This document shows positions 1 through 13,263 of a stretch of DNA of 64,000 bases, piece after piece (within the stretch, counting starts at the first letter, position 1; each line of letters begins with the position of its first letter). The stretch is from Heterostelium album PN500 (taxonomy: Eukaryota > Evosea > Eumycetozoa > Acytosteliales > Acytosteliaceae). Under the pieces are notes generated by a model that made no database searches, was not told where the DNA came from, and saw only the letters and a program-made list of their open reading frames with translations. The stretch covers positions 434,001-498,000 of the forward strand of contig NW_008805070.1 in assembly GCF_000004825.1 (NCBI RefSeq). Reading direction: 5' to 3'. The position numbers were made by a program, and so were the translations under genes.

Positions 1-94
1 ATATTTTTATTTTTTATAACTTTGTCAAAAGGTATTCAAAATTATTTTAACAATTAATTTTTTATTACAACACTAAACCAAAACTTTTTTATAG

Positions 95-3000
95 GCTCAG
101 AAGTTTATGTTGATCCAAATTCAAACTGCGCAGGAAACAATGGATGTGGTAGTTACAAAAATCCATATCCTGATATTCAAACAGCACTTGACTTTAACAA
201 AGATCAATCATCACTTGTTATTATTGCAATGCCAGGAACTTATAGAGGACCAAACAATAAAGAGTTGTTAATCAATTTTAATGTTGAAATAAGGTAAGTT
301 TAAGTATCATTTGGTAATATTTCTTTACAAATATATTAATAATTTTAATTTTAAGATCTGAAGGAGGATATTCAGCTACAATAATTGATTGTGAGAATGC
401 TGGTAGCGCCTTTACTATTCAATTCTCAAATAGCTTCATTTTGAGTGGATTTACAATCACCAATTGCAATTCTCAAACAGGAGGTGCAATTTCAGCAACT
501 GACTCCAATGTTAATGTTAAAGAATCAAAATTCATTAACAACAAAGGATATCAAGGTGGTGCTATATATCTAGATAAAACAAATTTCAATTTGGAAAATT
601 CATTTATCAGCAAGAATCAAGCATTAGATAAAGGTGCCGCAATCTATATATCAGATTCTTCATCAAATATTCTTTCAACAGAGATAAAATGCAACACTGG
701 AAATGAAATACAATTGATTGGAACTTCAATGATGTTGTTTTCAACTGATCTCTCAAAGGTTGCTGTGAATTGTGATGATTCATCATCAATTGATTCTGAC
801 AATGGTGCTTCATATTGTTCATTATCAAACAATCAACAATGCACCCTAGAACCAAATTCAGCAATTCAGAAGGATTTAACCGGTTCATCGAGTGACTCAA
901 GTAGTGAATCTGATTTCCTTTCAATTCAACCTGGATGGAAGTTTAGATCATTCCAATCATGTATCATTCCAGAACCAACTCAATTCCAGGGTGATATAAT
1001 AATACCAAGTGAATGTGGAGTGATACCAACAAATTATTTAATTAATCCTGGTATGTATTTAGCTATTAATAATATTTTCATTTATTAATTCGATTATTTT
1101 AATATTTTTTTTTCAAATAGAATTCAGCAATTGGATTAGATCAGCAAAATGTCCAGTTTCAGGTATTTTAGAATCAGATATTCAAATCAACAAAACAATT
1201 GATTATGATTTCAAATTGGAAGCAACCAATCTTGGAGTTGTTGTTTATGTTGATAATACAGTTCTTTTTGATTCATACTTTTCAAATGAAAAGATCAAAT
1301 CATTCAGAACCAAACTGTTATCATCGAAACAAGAATATCATTCAGTCACAATTTTGATATTCTCAGCATCGAGTGGTCAAAGATCTTTAAGTTTGAAATG
1401 GAAGAGTTCTGATTCTGGTGAATATCAATCATTGAATTCATATTTGATTTTAGAAGAGTCAAAACCAGCACCAATATGTGGTGATAAGATTTGTAATGAA
1501 GCTCCTGAAAGTTGTTTATTGGATTGTTTTGATCAAATCGTCAATGATTGTTCAGGTGATTATAAATTAGTTTACTTAGAAATTGAAATCGCAAAAATAC
1601 TTATTTCTTTATTTAATATCTACAGGACAAGCACCACCAATTGGTATGCCAAATAAATTCAAAGGAGGAATGTCAAACATTCAAACTCAAATTTTAGACA
1701 ATTATTACCTTTTCACATTGCCAGGATTGAATTATATGGGCCATGGAGTTGATCTCGAAACAATGGAAGATAATGCAGCACCTTTATTCTCGATTTCATA
1801 TTGCAGCAATCAATCATTTTCAACATTGGAAGATCAATATCGTGATATGGTTTATACAATTCCACATGGATTCTCTGCTCAGAAATCAATCAAATGTGAT
1901 TATTCAACAATGAGTAGTTTCTCATCAACTGCAAAATCATTTTCTTATAAGAAGGGTATAAATGCCGGAATTCATACCGAAGCCCATTTAGAAATGGATT
2001 ATTGGTTGGTTGAAGCATCACTCCAATTGGCATTTTCATTGGATTTTGGTATGCAATTTGCAGGAGGTTATGATTCAACAGTTTCTGGATCGATTGCATC
2101 AACCAAATTCCAATGTGAAATCTATAAAGCACACAATAATGATCCGAAATTCCATCCGAAATTCATCCAAGACATTTCAAAAGTCAAAAGTGTTGATGAT
2201 ATGATGGTTGTTGTTAAGAAATATGGAATCTTTTACAAAGAAACCGCAACTCTTGGTGGAACTCTTGAACAAGTTTCAAAAGTCAGTCAAGTCAACTTTG
2301 CATCAAGATCATCAAATTCACTTGATATCAATCTTGCATTGTCTTTTGCAGCACAAGCATCTGGATTTGGAATGAAAGGTGGGGGTTCATTTGAAGGATA
2401 TTTTGATTATTCATCAAGTGAGTCCAAACAAAATGGATTTGAACAATCATCAAGTTTCTCTCGAATCATTGTTAAAGGAGGAGCTGCTGGATCTTATGGT
2501 GCTAATGTCAACAATCCAATCAAATCATGGGCTGATAATCTCGATCTTCTTCCAATGCCAATCGATTACAAAGTTAAATATGTTGTTGATATCATTCCTG
2601 ACGCATGGCAGATCAAAAGTGGATCGAATGTCAAACAACTTTGGAGAGATGCTCAAAGAAAATTATATGTTGGCAAATTCAAATCCATCCAAAATACTCT
2701 TTATTCAGGAATCACAGGTAATATTTTAATTTTAAAGAACTCAAGGACTTTTAATATTAATTTTAATTATGATAAAATATAGATTCTATTTCAAAAAACC
2801 AACGAGTCTTTTTACTTGGACGCCCAACTGATGCCCTCACTTTTTCCGATACTAAGTTTGCGGTTGGTGGAGTAGAATCTACATTGACAATGAGTGGATT
2901 GAAGATATTATCAGAAGTTGATAACACAATCTCGTATATATCTTCCACAGTATCTAAAGGTAGTTTTGAAAATAAAAATGCTTTCTCTTCCGTGTCCACG

Positions 3001-4056
3001 TGCAGATATCTTGGATCCAATGGAAATTACTATGATTTTGGAGAGTTTATTAAATACCAAAATGAATACTATAAAACAAACTTTCCTCTAAACCAAGATG
3101 AAAAAGTAAGTTATACTTTGTTTGAATTAAAAGATATCCTAAATTAATACAATAATTATATTTCATAGTATGATATTTATTTCAACTTATGTGGAAATGT
3201 TTCATTGTGTGATAATTTGCTTGGATATACCAACAACCAAGCATGTATGATAGAAAGCACTAAGAACAATTCTCTTGGGTCAGGAACACCTGAGGTAAGA
3301 GAGATACCTAATGGATTGTCATTGCTATACACAGCTAATCCTAGTGATAAAAAAAAATGTGGGTCCTCGAACAAAAACAGAACGCTTTCTATAGAACTAT
3401 TGTGTGATCTAACGATCGATATGTCTATTTCAGACTTATCAGAAAGCCCAGAATGCAAATATAAACTTACCATTAAGTCTAAATATGCATGTCCACAAAT
3501 TCATCTCTATGACGCATTCACTTCAAGATTCTATAGATTGACACCTGAAACTATCATTGGTAGCTCACCTTTTGCAGTTAAATATCAACCATTTGACTAT
3601 AAGCCAAATCATATCCAACTCTATATAAAGTTAGTAACAAGTGGAGTGCCGAGCATAAATGACCAAATGGTGATCAGATTATATACACAGTACAAAACCT
3701 TTATTGAATATAGATTGTTTTCAGAAGTAGCATTCGACCCTCTTTTTATTTCATTCGACTCAAATGAATACCCTGGAGAGATCATTGGAATGTCAATTAT
3801 TTTAATTGGTGCCCCTAATATTGCTTCTTTCTTTCATATGTCAGTTGGTTACGTATTGGCTATCCAACAATGTCCAGACGTCAATGGAAAGATTACTAGT
3901 GACTGTGTCAGTCCTAAGGTCACCTCCATTGAGAAAGGATACTCAAGAGCATATGTTTCAGCACCGGGAGACTATGATTACAATTCCGGTATAATATTTG
4001 TGCCACTCAATCCATTTGGAGTCGGAGATTCATCAGCCTACTCATTTTATAAATAA
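95..4056 (+). CDS. Secreted beta-helix / PA14-like / MACPF / MRH-like protein (5' partial)
   Basis: The in-window exons are 95-293, 356-1050, 1121-1555, 1626-2717, 2783-3105 and 3169-4056. Phases join cleanly and give about 1209 residues; the start lies outside the window. Residues 1-300 read as a right-handed parallel beta-helix of repeated short strands. Residues 300-410 resemble a PA14 fold and are followed by a Cys motif, CGDKICNEAPESCLLDC. Exon 4 (about 443-806) is a MACPF domain: YGIFYKETATLGG matches the family signature Y-G-x-x-[YF]-x6-GG, and the typical KGG...W...P...DIIPD tail follows. Residues about 915-1025 have the Cys spacing of a mannose-6-phosphate-receptor-homology (MRH) domain, ending in CKY...ACP. 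MACPF proteins form membrane pores, while PA14 and MRH domains often bind glycans. A glycan-targeted pore former or adhesin is inferred. The in-window reading frame is intact. It converges on the cellulase gene 69 bases away. Confidence 0.8.
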
Positions 4057-4125
4057 TAAATAGAAACACAACAATTTAGTATTATTATTCTAAAGAGTAA
4101 ATAAAAAATGTATTAATTTTTATTG

Positions 4126-5655
4126 TTAATTGGTTGATGAGAGGTAGGCGACAGCACCTAAGAAACCGGCTTGGTAATCACAAGCCACTTCATTCTTTAC
4201 ATAATCGAGACGATTGTCAACGTAGGAGTCATCAACACCTGGTCCACCGACAAGAGCTCCAAGTAATAGGTAGGTGTTGTTTACTGGGTTGTTAATATTG
4301 TTGGTAAGAGAATGGTGACTGGCACGATGATGTGGGTTAATCGGATGATTTGGTCCATAGCCAACAACGAATGACTGACGATTGGGGTTGTCACCAAGAA
4401 GATAATTGATTTGCGACGCCGTGAAATCAGTGTATTTCTGGGTGTTTGTCAGTCTTCCATAGACAGACATAAGGAATGAAGTGGTAGCAGTGTATCTTGC
4501 AGGTCCCCACATTCTGATCCATGCCATTCCACCTGGAGTATAGGGAACGCCACCCTTTGGAAGCCACCAATTCAGGAATTGCTCGATGTCATTTCTGTAG
4601 GTCTCATTGTCGGGGAACAGCTGTGACATCAAGAGTGAAACACCCGGTGCTTTCAAATCCCAATCGTGAGAATTGGCTTGAGCCATTTCACCGATGCCGA
4701 AAGCAGCGTAGTCGGAAACGGCACGTGCAAGCTTCTCTTTGTCACCGGTTGCCCGGTAGAGCCAGATGCTTCCCCATACGATCTCATCCTTGTAGCCCGA
4801 CCACGATTTGTAGAAATCTTGGGCGTCGGGGATCGAGTCAGAGTAGACACCACGGTAGGTGTCACCGAATGTCCAGAGATCTTGGGCGTGTTGCAAACAT
4901 CGCTCGGCATAGGTCACATTGATATCCTTGAAGATCATATAGCAGATGGAGAGAGCGGCCGATGCCTCCATGGCAACCTCAGTTCCCGGTGCGGTATCCG
5001 AGAGAATGTAGACCGGACGATCCATTGTTATCATTTCTGGTGGACCCCAGAAAGCATGGTCGGCATTACCCTCACCGACTTGACCTGCGAATCGATTCTC
5101 AGCGTAGTGGGCAGCCATGAGCCAGTCGTATCCCCATTGCAAGTCTTCCAACCATATCTGTTTGCCGTTGCAATTTTCGATGGTTTCATTGTACTCGAGG
5201 TAACCCCAACCCAAGATTGTCATAGAGGCGGCCATTGGAAGAGCGAATTTTACACCATCTCCGGCATCAAAGTAACCTTTAGATAAATCACCGTCGCCGT
5301 TGGCATTTGGTGTCGAATTTGGACTGGCATCCTTAAGTACCGATGGTCCTCTCCAGGGAACGTCATTATCCGATAGTCTACCGGCACGATTATACTTGTA
5401 GAACATCAAACCATTGTTCATTACCTCACAATAATTATGTGTTTGTTTAATGTGTATTCTATGATGTGATCTATATGATTCTATGTTGTTAACAACAAAA
5501 GCAAAATATTAATAATTTTAAATATTTTAAATTGTTTAACTTTTATATTTTATTTTTTTAAATAACTTACCAGAAGAAATAGAATAAACAACTGATGTTA
5601 AAAGTAATAAAGTAGCAATGCTACCAATAATATGAATATGTTTCGATATATTCAT
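4126..5655 (-). CDS. Secreted endoglucanase, glycoside hydrolase family 9
   Basis: The exons are 5655-5571 and 5480-4126 on the minus strand, giving 479 residues. Exon 1 encodes a signal peptide (MNISKHIHIIGSIATLLLL...). The join at 5571/5480 was chosen because it restores the family start, NYCEV...LMFYKYNRAGRL, seen in Dictyostelium celA. GH9 enzymes hydrolyse internal beta-1,4 bonds of cellulose by inversion. The catalytic-base motif GYFDAGDGVKF, the first GH9 signature NPHHRASHHS and the second signature with the acid Glu (KNEVACDYQAGF) are all visible. No Thr/Pro linker or cellulose-binding module follows, so this is a catalytic core only and is shorter than D. discoideum CelA. A role in breaking down spore or stalk cellulose is inferred from the family. 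Confidence 0.93.
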
Positions 5656-6412
5656 TCTATTTTAGATATATATAAGTATTGTTATAGATAGATAGATAGT
5701 AGATAAATAGGTGTGTTTAAGTATTTATAACAAATAAAATAGATGTTATTTTATTTTAATTGAAATAAATAAATGATTGATGCTCTGCTGCTGTCCATTT
5801 CTATTTATATTCATAGTCTAATCAGTCAGTTAGACTGTAAAGAAAAAAAAACTGTCAATTGCTTAATTTTTTGATAATATATATCATTATTATATTGGGA
5901 TTGTTGTTGGTTTGTGATGATTGCATTGATGTCGATCAGATAGTTGCTGTTGAAACCACTGAAATTAATCAAACTTCAATGAAAGCAAAGCAATTTTAAT
6001 GATGGTTTTAATAAATTAAACAAACTTCACAAAAAAAAAAAAATACAACTTTTTTTGGTTTCCTCATGATACCAATTGAAATCGAATCAAATTTTAAAAA
6101 TGAGGAGCCAATTAGAATTGATTTTTCATGGAGACAACAATTTAGAAATAATTAATCAAATTAAAAATAGCCAATTAGAAACAGAAACAAAAAAGGAAAT
6201 TGAAAATTGGGTATTGGTTGGACAGTTCAAATGAGTTTTTTGATTTTTTTTTTTTTTAGATATGAGAAATTAATTTTAAATTTAAAACTATACTTTTTAT
6301 TTATTTCTTAAGAATTAAAATAAAACAATCCGATTGGAAAAATCAATTTCCGTTTTGCTGATTTTATAAAAAAAGATAAGGTTAAATTATCTTTACTTGC
6401 TAAAGGTCCAAA

Positions 6413-7369
6413 TTAAACCTTTTTCATTTTATGTCTCTCTCCCTTCTTGTGTTTCTTTTGGTTATCATGATTCTTTGATTTTTGAACATCCTTATGACTT
6501 CCGGATTTGGACTTAGTTGTTGGCTTTGGGAATGGGTTGAAATCATGTGGGAAAATGGCAATATAATTTTTGTACTAAAATAATAAAATAATTATTAATT
6601 ATTTTAAAAATAAACTTTTAAAAATAAAGATTATTAATAAAGTTACCTTGTCATAATATCCTTCTAAAACAGAACAGAATGATGGTAATTTATCTGGTGC
6701 TCCAGTCTCCCAGAAAACAGTGGCACGATTATCTCCTTTTTGGAATCTTACGATGTATCTGAAGATTTTAGTGGTATTAGTTGAAGTTTTGTTTGACAAG
6801 AAGAAAGAGTAAGTTGGTAAACCTTTAACATCTTGTGAATTGATCAAGTCTTTAAGGTACTTCAAATCATCAGCATTGATTTTTTGATTTTTACCCAAAA
6901 ACTATTAAAATAAAAAAATAATAATAACAATAAAAGAAAGGAATATTAGAAATGTTTTTGGGGATCAGTATTGTCAGAAAAATAATAAGATATGAATGTA
7001 CCTCTTGATAAATTCCAGTGTTGAGATTCATGTCCATATGAAAATCCAAGCTTGAGCTGTCATTTCTTAAAGAGGAGTTTCTCTCGAATAGTTGCTCTCT
7101 AATGAGCTCTACCTTTTGTGCAATAGGTGCTGGTGTTGATGGTGCTGATGGTGCTGATCTTCCAGCAATAAAACTTGAGATTAGGTACCCAAAAATAACC
7201 TGATATATAGCAGCATTAATAATTTTTTATTTTATTTTTTTAACTAAAATCGTTGAAGAATTGAATAGTAACATACATTTTCATCCAATCCATCCAGCTC
7301 TCCAGATCTCACAAAGGGTACCAAACAAATTATTAGGAAAAGTCCCAACAAATTTTTATTTTTTGACAT
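6413..7369 (-). CDS. Small secreted protein with lysine-rich tail, function unknown
   Basis: Four exons in matching phase 0 (7369-7277, 7199-7002, 6901-6647 and 6574-6413) give 235 residues. The N-terminus MSKNKNLLGLFLIICLVPFV is a clear signal peptide. A Ser-Ala-Pro stretch (SAPSAPSTPAP) follows. The central part then has conserved-looking segments (YSFFLSNKTSTNTTKIFRY, FWETGAPDKLPSFC). The C-terminus is strongly basic (KKHKKGERHKMKKV). All introns are short and AT-rich with GTATGT, GTACAT or GTAACT donors. I do not recognise the family. The basic tail could bind acidic polysaccharide or act as a retention signal, but this is only a guess. It is transcribed away from a long gene-free region. 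Confidence 0.7.
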
Positions 7370-10345
7370 TACTTTTTTATTTTAAAATAAATTAAATAAT
7401 ATTGATATTAACAATGATTTATTAAATAATCATTGGTTAATATTCAAAAAAAAAAAAAATCATAATAATAATAAAATAAATGAATGGATGTATAGCTTTG
7501 GCATCACCAAGAAAGAATGTTAACATTATCTAAACTAGCTTATTAAATCATGATAGGTAATGCACTTCAACAAAGTATAGAATGATTTTATTGTGTAATA
7601 CGTGGTTTATAAATATTTTCAAAAAAACAACAACAATAAGTGTAACTGTAAGTGATTGATCATTGCAACTAAATACAAAGTGAAAGGAATTTTCGACGAA
7701 CACTATTTTAATTAAAAATAAATAAAATGAATTTTTTTTTTATTTTTTTTTTCATTTTTCATTTTTTTTAGTGGAGACACACCAACACCACAAAGAAAAA
7801 ACGACAAAAAACTTTGTTTTTTTTTTTTTTTGTCATTGTATATTTTAATCTCACTTATCTACACAAATTAAACAATTATTTATTTTATTATTATTATTTA
7901 GGTATGTATGCTTGACACCATTAGTGTGTGGTGTGATCAAACAACAAACAAACCATCATAGTTTATAGTTTGATCAAATAAACTCAACAACAGAAAAAGA
8001 TATCATCTTATCGTATTTTAATAAATCAATCTGTTATCAGTCAACGAAGTGATGTTTAATAAACAACACACCGCAATACATCATCAAAACAATTATCATT
8101 TTCATTTTTAGAGTTTAAATGTTATTGACTCCTTTAATAGCAATAACAATAATAATAATCTACTACAGATGAATATTTATTACAAAGATCTTTACTTTTG
8201 AATAATATTATATTATAATTATCATAATCAATAATAAATTTATAGAAGGGTATATATCAATATAAAGAAGAAAGAAAATCGTATACTATTTAGCATTTGT
8301 TTTATTATTATTATTATTATAATATCTATATCTAATTGCACTATCTATCTTATTATAACAATTTCATTATTGGGGACATAAAGATATCATTGAACTCCAA
8401 TATAAATACAGAACTCACACTTCACTACATTGTCATACTACCAAATATACACCTTCAAATTTGCAAGCACTCTACACAAATGAATCTAATGTTTTCAGAT
8501 TTAATTGAAATTGAAAGTGTAATTGAATTCATGTGGAATATTTCAAACTTGATAAGAAAACTATCATTGCTGTTTCAATATTTTATTATTTATTATCATA
8601 TAATTCTATCTATTAAAGTAATAAACGTTTAAATCCTATAATGTGTGTTGTTGCGTCCGTGGTTGAGTGAGTGGTTGTTTTCTTTATATTTGTGGTATCC
8701 TATTATCATGTTGTATGTGGTTAAAATCTACGACTCAAAAAAAAAAAGATACAATACTTAGGAATAATAATAATAGTCCAACATAGCATAGTTAACTTAA
8801 CTACAACAAAAAAAAAAAAACAACACACTCATATCAATATCATATCATATTATATTGTTTATAAAACAAAAACTATATCAATAAAAAAATAAATAATAAA
8901 TAAATAATAAATAAATATATAAAAATTCTATTTATTTATTCAAGCTTCACCGATGATTAATTACTTTTTTCAAAAATGTAAATAGTAATTTTTAAATAGT
9001 AAAACAAACATATTATTACAAATATATGTTTAAATTTGTATATGTTGTCCCAAAGACGACTGTTGTTTTCTAATCATATTTTTTTTCTCAAACAGAGAGT
9101 GTCTGTTTTGTTTTGTCTTCTTTTTTTTTTTTGCTCCAAAATAATAATTAAAATAATAATATTTATAGTTAGAGATAGAAGTAATGATGAATACGTTGTT
9201 TTATAAATTGATCGTGATTACATAACTATCAATCCACATTCAATTTGCAATTGATTATCAATAACAATAGATCGATTCCAAACACCAATACACAATAACA
9301 ACAAACAAAAACAATAATTTTTCTCTCTCAATTTGTACATTAATATCATTTAAATGTGTGTGTATATATGATTTATATTGACTCTTTTCACACACAAATA
9401 TATATTACCAATGTATGAAAATAAAAGAATGTTTGTTGATTCTTTCATTTAGATGATCCATGGATTTGTGTTTAACCCGAAACCATACATCAGTCAAAAC
9501 ACACCAAAACCCAATCAAAAAACCACCAATCAATCACCTCACATAAATCATAAATAAATCTAATTCATTTCATTTTAATTAATTTTTATTTTTTTAAAAA
9601 ATATGTTTTTGTGTTTTTTCAATCCATTTTGTTAATTACTGTTTACTTTTGTGTTTTTTTGTCAATTCAATTTCATTTCTCAAGAAATATCAAACAAAAA
9701 AAAAATTAACAAATAAATTAACTTTACCATTATTATTATTATTTATCAAAACAACATTTTAGCTTTAGATATATTATATATAGTATGAGCATATAAAATT
9801 TTGGTCCAGAACATCAAGTTAGATAGTAAACCAAAACAAAAGCCCCTCACAAAATTATAAAGCAATCAATCAACCAAGTTCCAATTATTACATTCTTTAT
9901 TACCATGCTACAAATTTCGACACATTATTATAATAATAGTATATCATATATTTTAAATTTATATTCTTGGCGATAGGGAACAAAATCACAGTTCCGATCA
10001 ACCAACAATTAGTAGTAATAACAATAATATCTAGTATCAGCAATCAAAATCTTATTTAGCAACAACATCAAATAGTATAATCATTAGGAAGAGAGAGAGA
10101 GAGAGAATCATCAATTACATTTATAGGTTTTATTTTATTTTTTTATTACATATCCATCCATCCATCTATTTATCTATCTCTTTTTTAATTTATATATCTA
10201 TACCAATATCTATCTTTATTTTTATTTTATTTTGTAAATTTACTGTTTTTATTTTTTTAATTGATCAATATTTTTATCAATATATCCACTATCTATCCAA
10301 CTTCACACATAAATATTATTTATATAATTATTAAATCATTCCATT
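7370..10345. other. Long gene-free AT-rich stretch
   Basis: There are about 3 kb between two divergent genes, several times the usual dictyostelid spacing. I see T runs, ACAC-rich segments, a (GA)n run near 10090 and a small AAACAGA/TCTGTTT inverted repeat near 9096. A 98-codon open frame at 8336-8632 has the composition of random AT-rich DNA. No tRNA A/B boxes or known snRNA motif were recognised. Confidence 0.5.
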
Positions 10346-11056
10346 ATGAGAGCCGCACTCGAAGAGTACAATCATCATCAAAAGATTGTTGGGTTTGATC
10401 ACCCTTCAAATACTGTGCCATCGATGAAGTCGCCAGACAAACAAGACGGAAGGTCAACTGGTATCGACGGCAGACGTCGTGGCGCCACCATCATCGGAAC
10501 AAGAGACTATCTCCAACCGATTCTTACAGTGGCTGGCGAGAAGGAGTCTGACATCCCGATTTCATCGAGTCTAGCCAAAGACGACGGCTACAACAATATT
10601 AAATTGCGTTATTTGCGTTCGTTGAACATCAGCATTGCAACACCGACTAAAGATGTTCAAGTATCAGCATCTGCACCAATACCCATTCCGATTCCTCTCA
10701 GACACCAAGACGACGACTCTGATATATCGTCGGACGAAGAAGACGATCGTCGTAACAACAATCAAATCGATGATGACGACGACATCAACAACAACACCAC
10801 CACCGCCACTCACTTTAACCCATATTTACATAGTAACACCAACAACTTTAATAACTTTGACAACAACACCACCAATAACGACTTTATGATTGGTACACCA
10901 GAGATCTCTCACATGCCAGTCAGAAAAGATTCAAAGAGTAAAGCTAAACCCAAATTTATCCCACCTCATGAATTACTTGGTAACACCAATGGTGAAGCAT
11001 CACTAGTTAATCATTCACTACCAGGTAATCATCGTAGAAAGGTTTTTGGTCAATAA
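10346..11056 (+). CDS. Acidic, Asn-rich protein of unknown function
   Basis: A single exon encodes 236 residues from an ATG preceded by a long AT-rich leader. The first 100 residues are a mixed-composition region (ATIIGTRDYLQPILTVAGEK). A proline-isoleucine run (PIPIPIP), an acidic block (DDDSDISSDEEDD) and Asn/Thr-rich low-complexity sequence follow. The last 45 residues are conserved-looking and basic: KSKAKPKFIPPHELLG then LPGNHRRKVFGQ. The PPHE motif followed by a basic C-terminus vaguely recalls the plant S40/DUF584 senescence-regulator C-terminus, but the match is too weak to name it. No signal peptide or membrane segment is seen, so it is probably cytosolic or nuclear. It has an isolated promoter with almost 3 kb upstream. 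Confidence 0.75.
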   Translation: MRAALEEYNHHQKIVGFDHPSNTVPSMKSPDKQDGRSTGIDGRRRGATIIGTRDYLQPILTVAGEKESDIPISSSLAKDDGYNNIKLRYLRSLNISIATPTKDVQVSASAPIPIPIPLRHQDDDSDISSDEEDDRRNNNQIDDDDDINNNTTTATHFNPYLHSNTNNFNNFDNNTTNNDFMIGTPEISHMPVRKDSKSKAKPKFIPPHELLGNTNGEASLVNHSLPGNHRRKVFGQ

Positions 11057-11984
11057 CGACAACAACAACAACAACAATAATATATATAACAATAACAATA
11101 TCAAAAAAAAAACATTAAAATATATTCTTTTTAACTTTTTAATAAAAAATAAAAATAATATTTCAATGTATTTATTTATAAATCAATAATTTATTTAAAT
11201 TTTCAATCTTTTATTTATTTATTAAATTATCTTTAATTTTTATAAATTACTTTTAATTAATTATAATGTTCATTGAAATATTTAAAATTTACTATCAAAC
11301 TAAACTAAATAAATCAATCGTTACAAATCGATGATTAATTACTATAGTACAGTTTGCAAAGATTTAACAGTGGTCAGTTACTCTATACCGGCGCCTAAAA
11401 AAAAAAAAACAATAAAAATAAAATTAAAGCAATTTTTTTTAATATTATTTGTGTTGTTTGCTTTGTGTAGGGGTCATAATTCAATTAGTATTACATCACA
11501 ATATATATAAATGAAAGGTTCAGCTTTCCATTTATATCTTAATTGGAATATGTTTATTATCATAGAATAGGTTAAAGATAAAGTTGTGTTTACTGCTGAT
11601 TATGTGTAGTGTGTACGGTTGGAGCGGAACAGAGCACAGCTCATTATACATTTTTAAACATTCCAAGAACAGTTAAAAAACAAAACAAAAAGTTAAAAAT
11701 ATAACAGTTTGCTTTTAGTTCAATAAGCAAAAATCATTGTATAATTGGTTGTGCCTTTTAGCTGAATCTATATTAATAATTATGTCTTCTAATAATTAAA
11801 GAGTGTTGTGGTTTAATCTTACAGTACCACTCTATAAAGATCAAAGGAAATCCAACAATATAAATAGGAACTCAAAAACATTTGTAATAAATATTAACAA
11901 ATTCAAAAACAATACATTAATCTTTTTACACAATTATTTCTAATAGAATTATTCTTTTTCTTTACATAATAAATACTAAACACA
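11057..11984. other. Intergenic region
   Basis: About 930 bases between two plus-strand genes, AT-rich with A runs at 11398-11410. A 72-codon open frame on the minus strand (11903-12121) overlaps the first exons of the dioxygenase gene and is not considered real. Nothing else was recognised. Confidence 0.5.
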
Positions 11985-13263
11985 ATGATTCCAACTAGTA
12001 TTGTAAGTAATAAATGTTGCCAATAGGAAATGTGCAAATTATCTAAAAATCTAAAAACTATATTTAGAAAAATATTGAAACCTATGATCATATTACCTTT
12101 TGGGTTGGAAATGCTAAGCAAGCTTCTTCCTACTATTGTTCAAAGTTTGGTTTTGATAGAATAGCCGTCAAAGATCTCGAAACAGGTGATAGAGAGTATG
12201 CTACTCATGTCGTTCGTCAAAACCGAATTACTTTGTCATTCGTCTCATCGCTGACCACTGACAACAAGGAGTTTGCCAAACACATGGAGATGGGCGGTGA
12301 TGGTATTAAAGATTTAGCATTCACCGTTGATGATGCAAAATTATCATATTCAGTAAGTACTCAATATTATATTAAATGATCATTAGCTAATTAATTTATT
12401 AATTATTATTATTATTAATTTAACCACAAAATAAGTCTGCAGTTGAAGCTGGAGCAGTTTCAATTAAGGAGCCATACGAACTTTCAGATGAAAATGGAAT
12501 TGTTATTATGGCAACCATTGCATCGCCAATTGGAAATTTGACACATACTTTTGTCCAAAGAAATAAATACACTGGTGAATTCCTGCCTGGTTTCAGTAGC
12601 AATGTTTTCAAGGATCCACTTACCCATATTACTGGACCTGTCGGTCTCAAGGTATGTGATCACCACGTCTACTGTGTCGAGGATAACACACTCCTCAAGA
12701 ATGTTGATTGGTACGAGAGAGTGATGGGATTCCACCAATATTGGACACCGAGTGAGAAGATTAAAACCGAGACATCGGAGCTCTCGTCGATTGTCGTAGC
12801 CGACCCAACTCAGAACGTGAAGATCCCGATCAACCAGACCGAAAAGAGAATACAAAAGTCACAAGTCGAAGAGTATATCGATTTCTATGGACGTGCCGGT
12901 ATTCAGCATATTGCTCTGACCACTGACAACATCGTCGACTCCATCGATAAAATCACAAAGCGTGGTGTAGAATTGATGCGTCCACCAAAGCACTACTACG
13001 ATGTAGTGAAGCCAAAGATGGCTGCTGCAGGTATCAATGTGACAGAGGGTTTCGAGTTGCTCGAAAAGTATGGCATATTCGTTGACAACGATGAGAAGGC
13101 TGGTTACCTCCTACAGGTTTTCACCAAGCCAATGCAAGACAGACCAACATTCATCGTTGAAATCATACAAAAAGTCGAGAATAGCATGGGATTTGGCGCT
13201 GGTAATTTCAAATCAATCTTTGAAGCAATTGAAATTGAACAAACCAAAAGAGGAAATTCTTAA
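11985..13263 (+). CDS. hpd: 4-hydroxyphenylpyruvate dioxygenase
   Basis: The exons are 11985-12002, 12068-12352 and 12436-13263, giving 376 residues. The start exon is only 18 nt (MIPTSI) with a GTAAGT donor. It was chosen because exon 2 opens right after TTTAG and in frame with YDHITFWVGNAKQASSYYC, the usual start of the family. The enzyme converts 4-hydroxyphenylpyruvate to homogentisate in tyrosine breakdown, using Fe(II). The three iron ligands are visible: His in CDHHVYC, His in GIQHIAL and Glu in FIVEIIQ. The C-terminal GFGAGNFKSIFEAIE is also typical. Length is normal for the family and the frame is intact. No other tyrosine-pathway gene lies beside it. Confidence 0.93.

Noticed and set aside
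4521-5286. Plus-strand open frames of 133 and 206 codons across the cellulase
   Set aside because: They lie wholly inside the GH9 gene on the other strand; the GH9 motifs decide the strand.
8336-8632. 98-codon open frame in the long gene-free region
   Set aside because: Hydrophobic, low-information composition typical of AT-rich random frames; no motif, no good start context.
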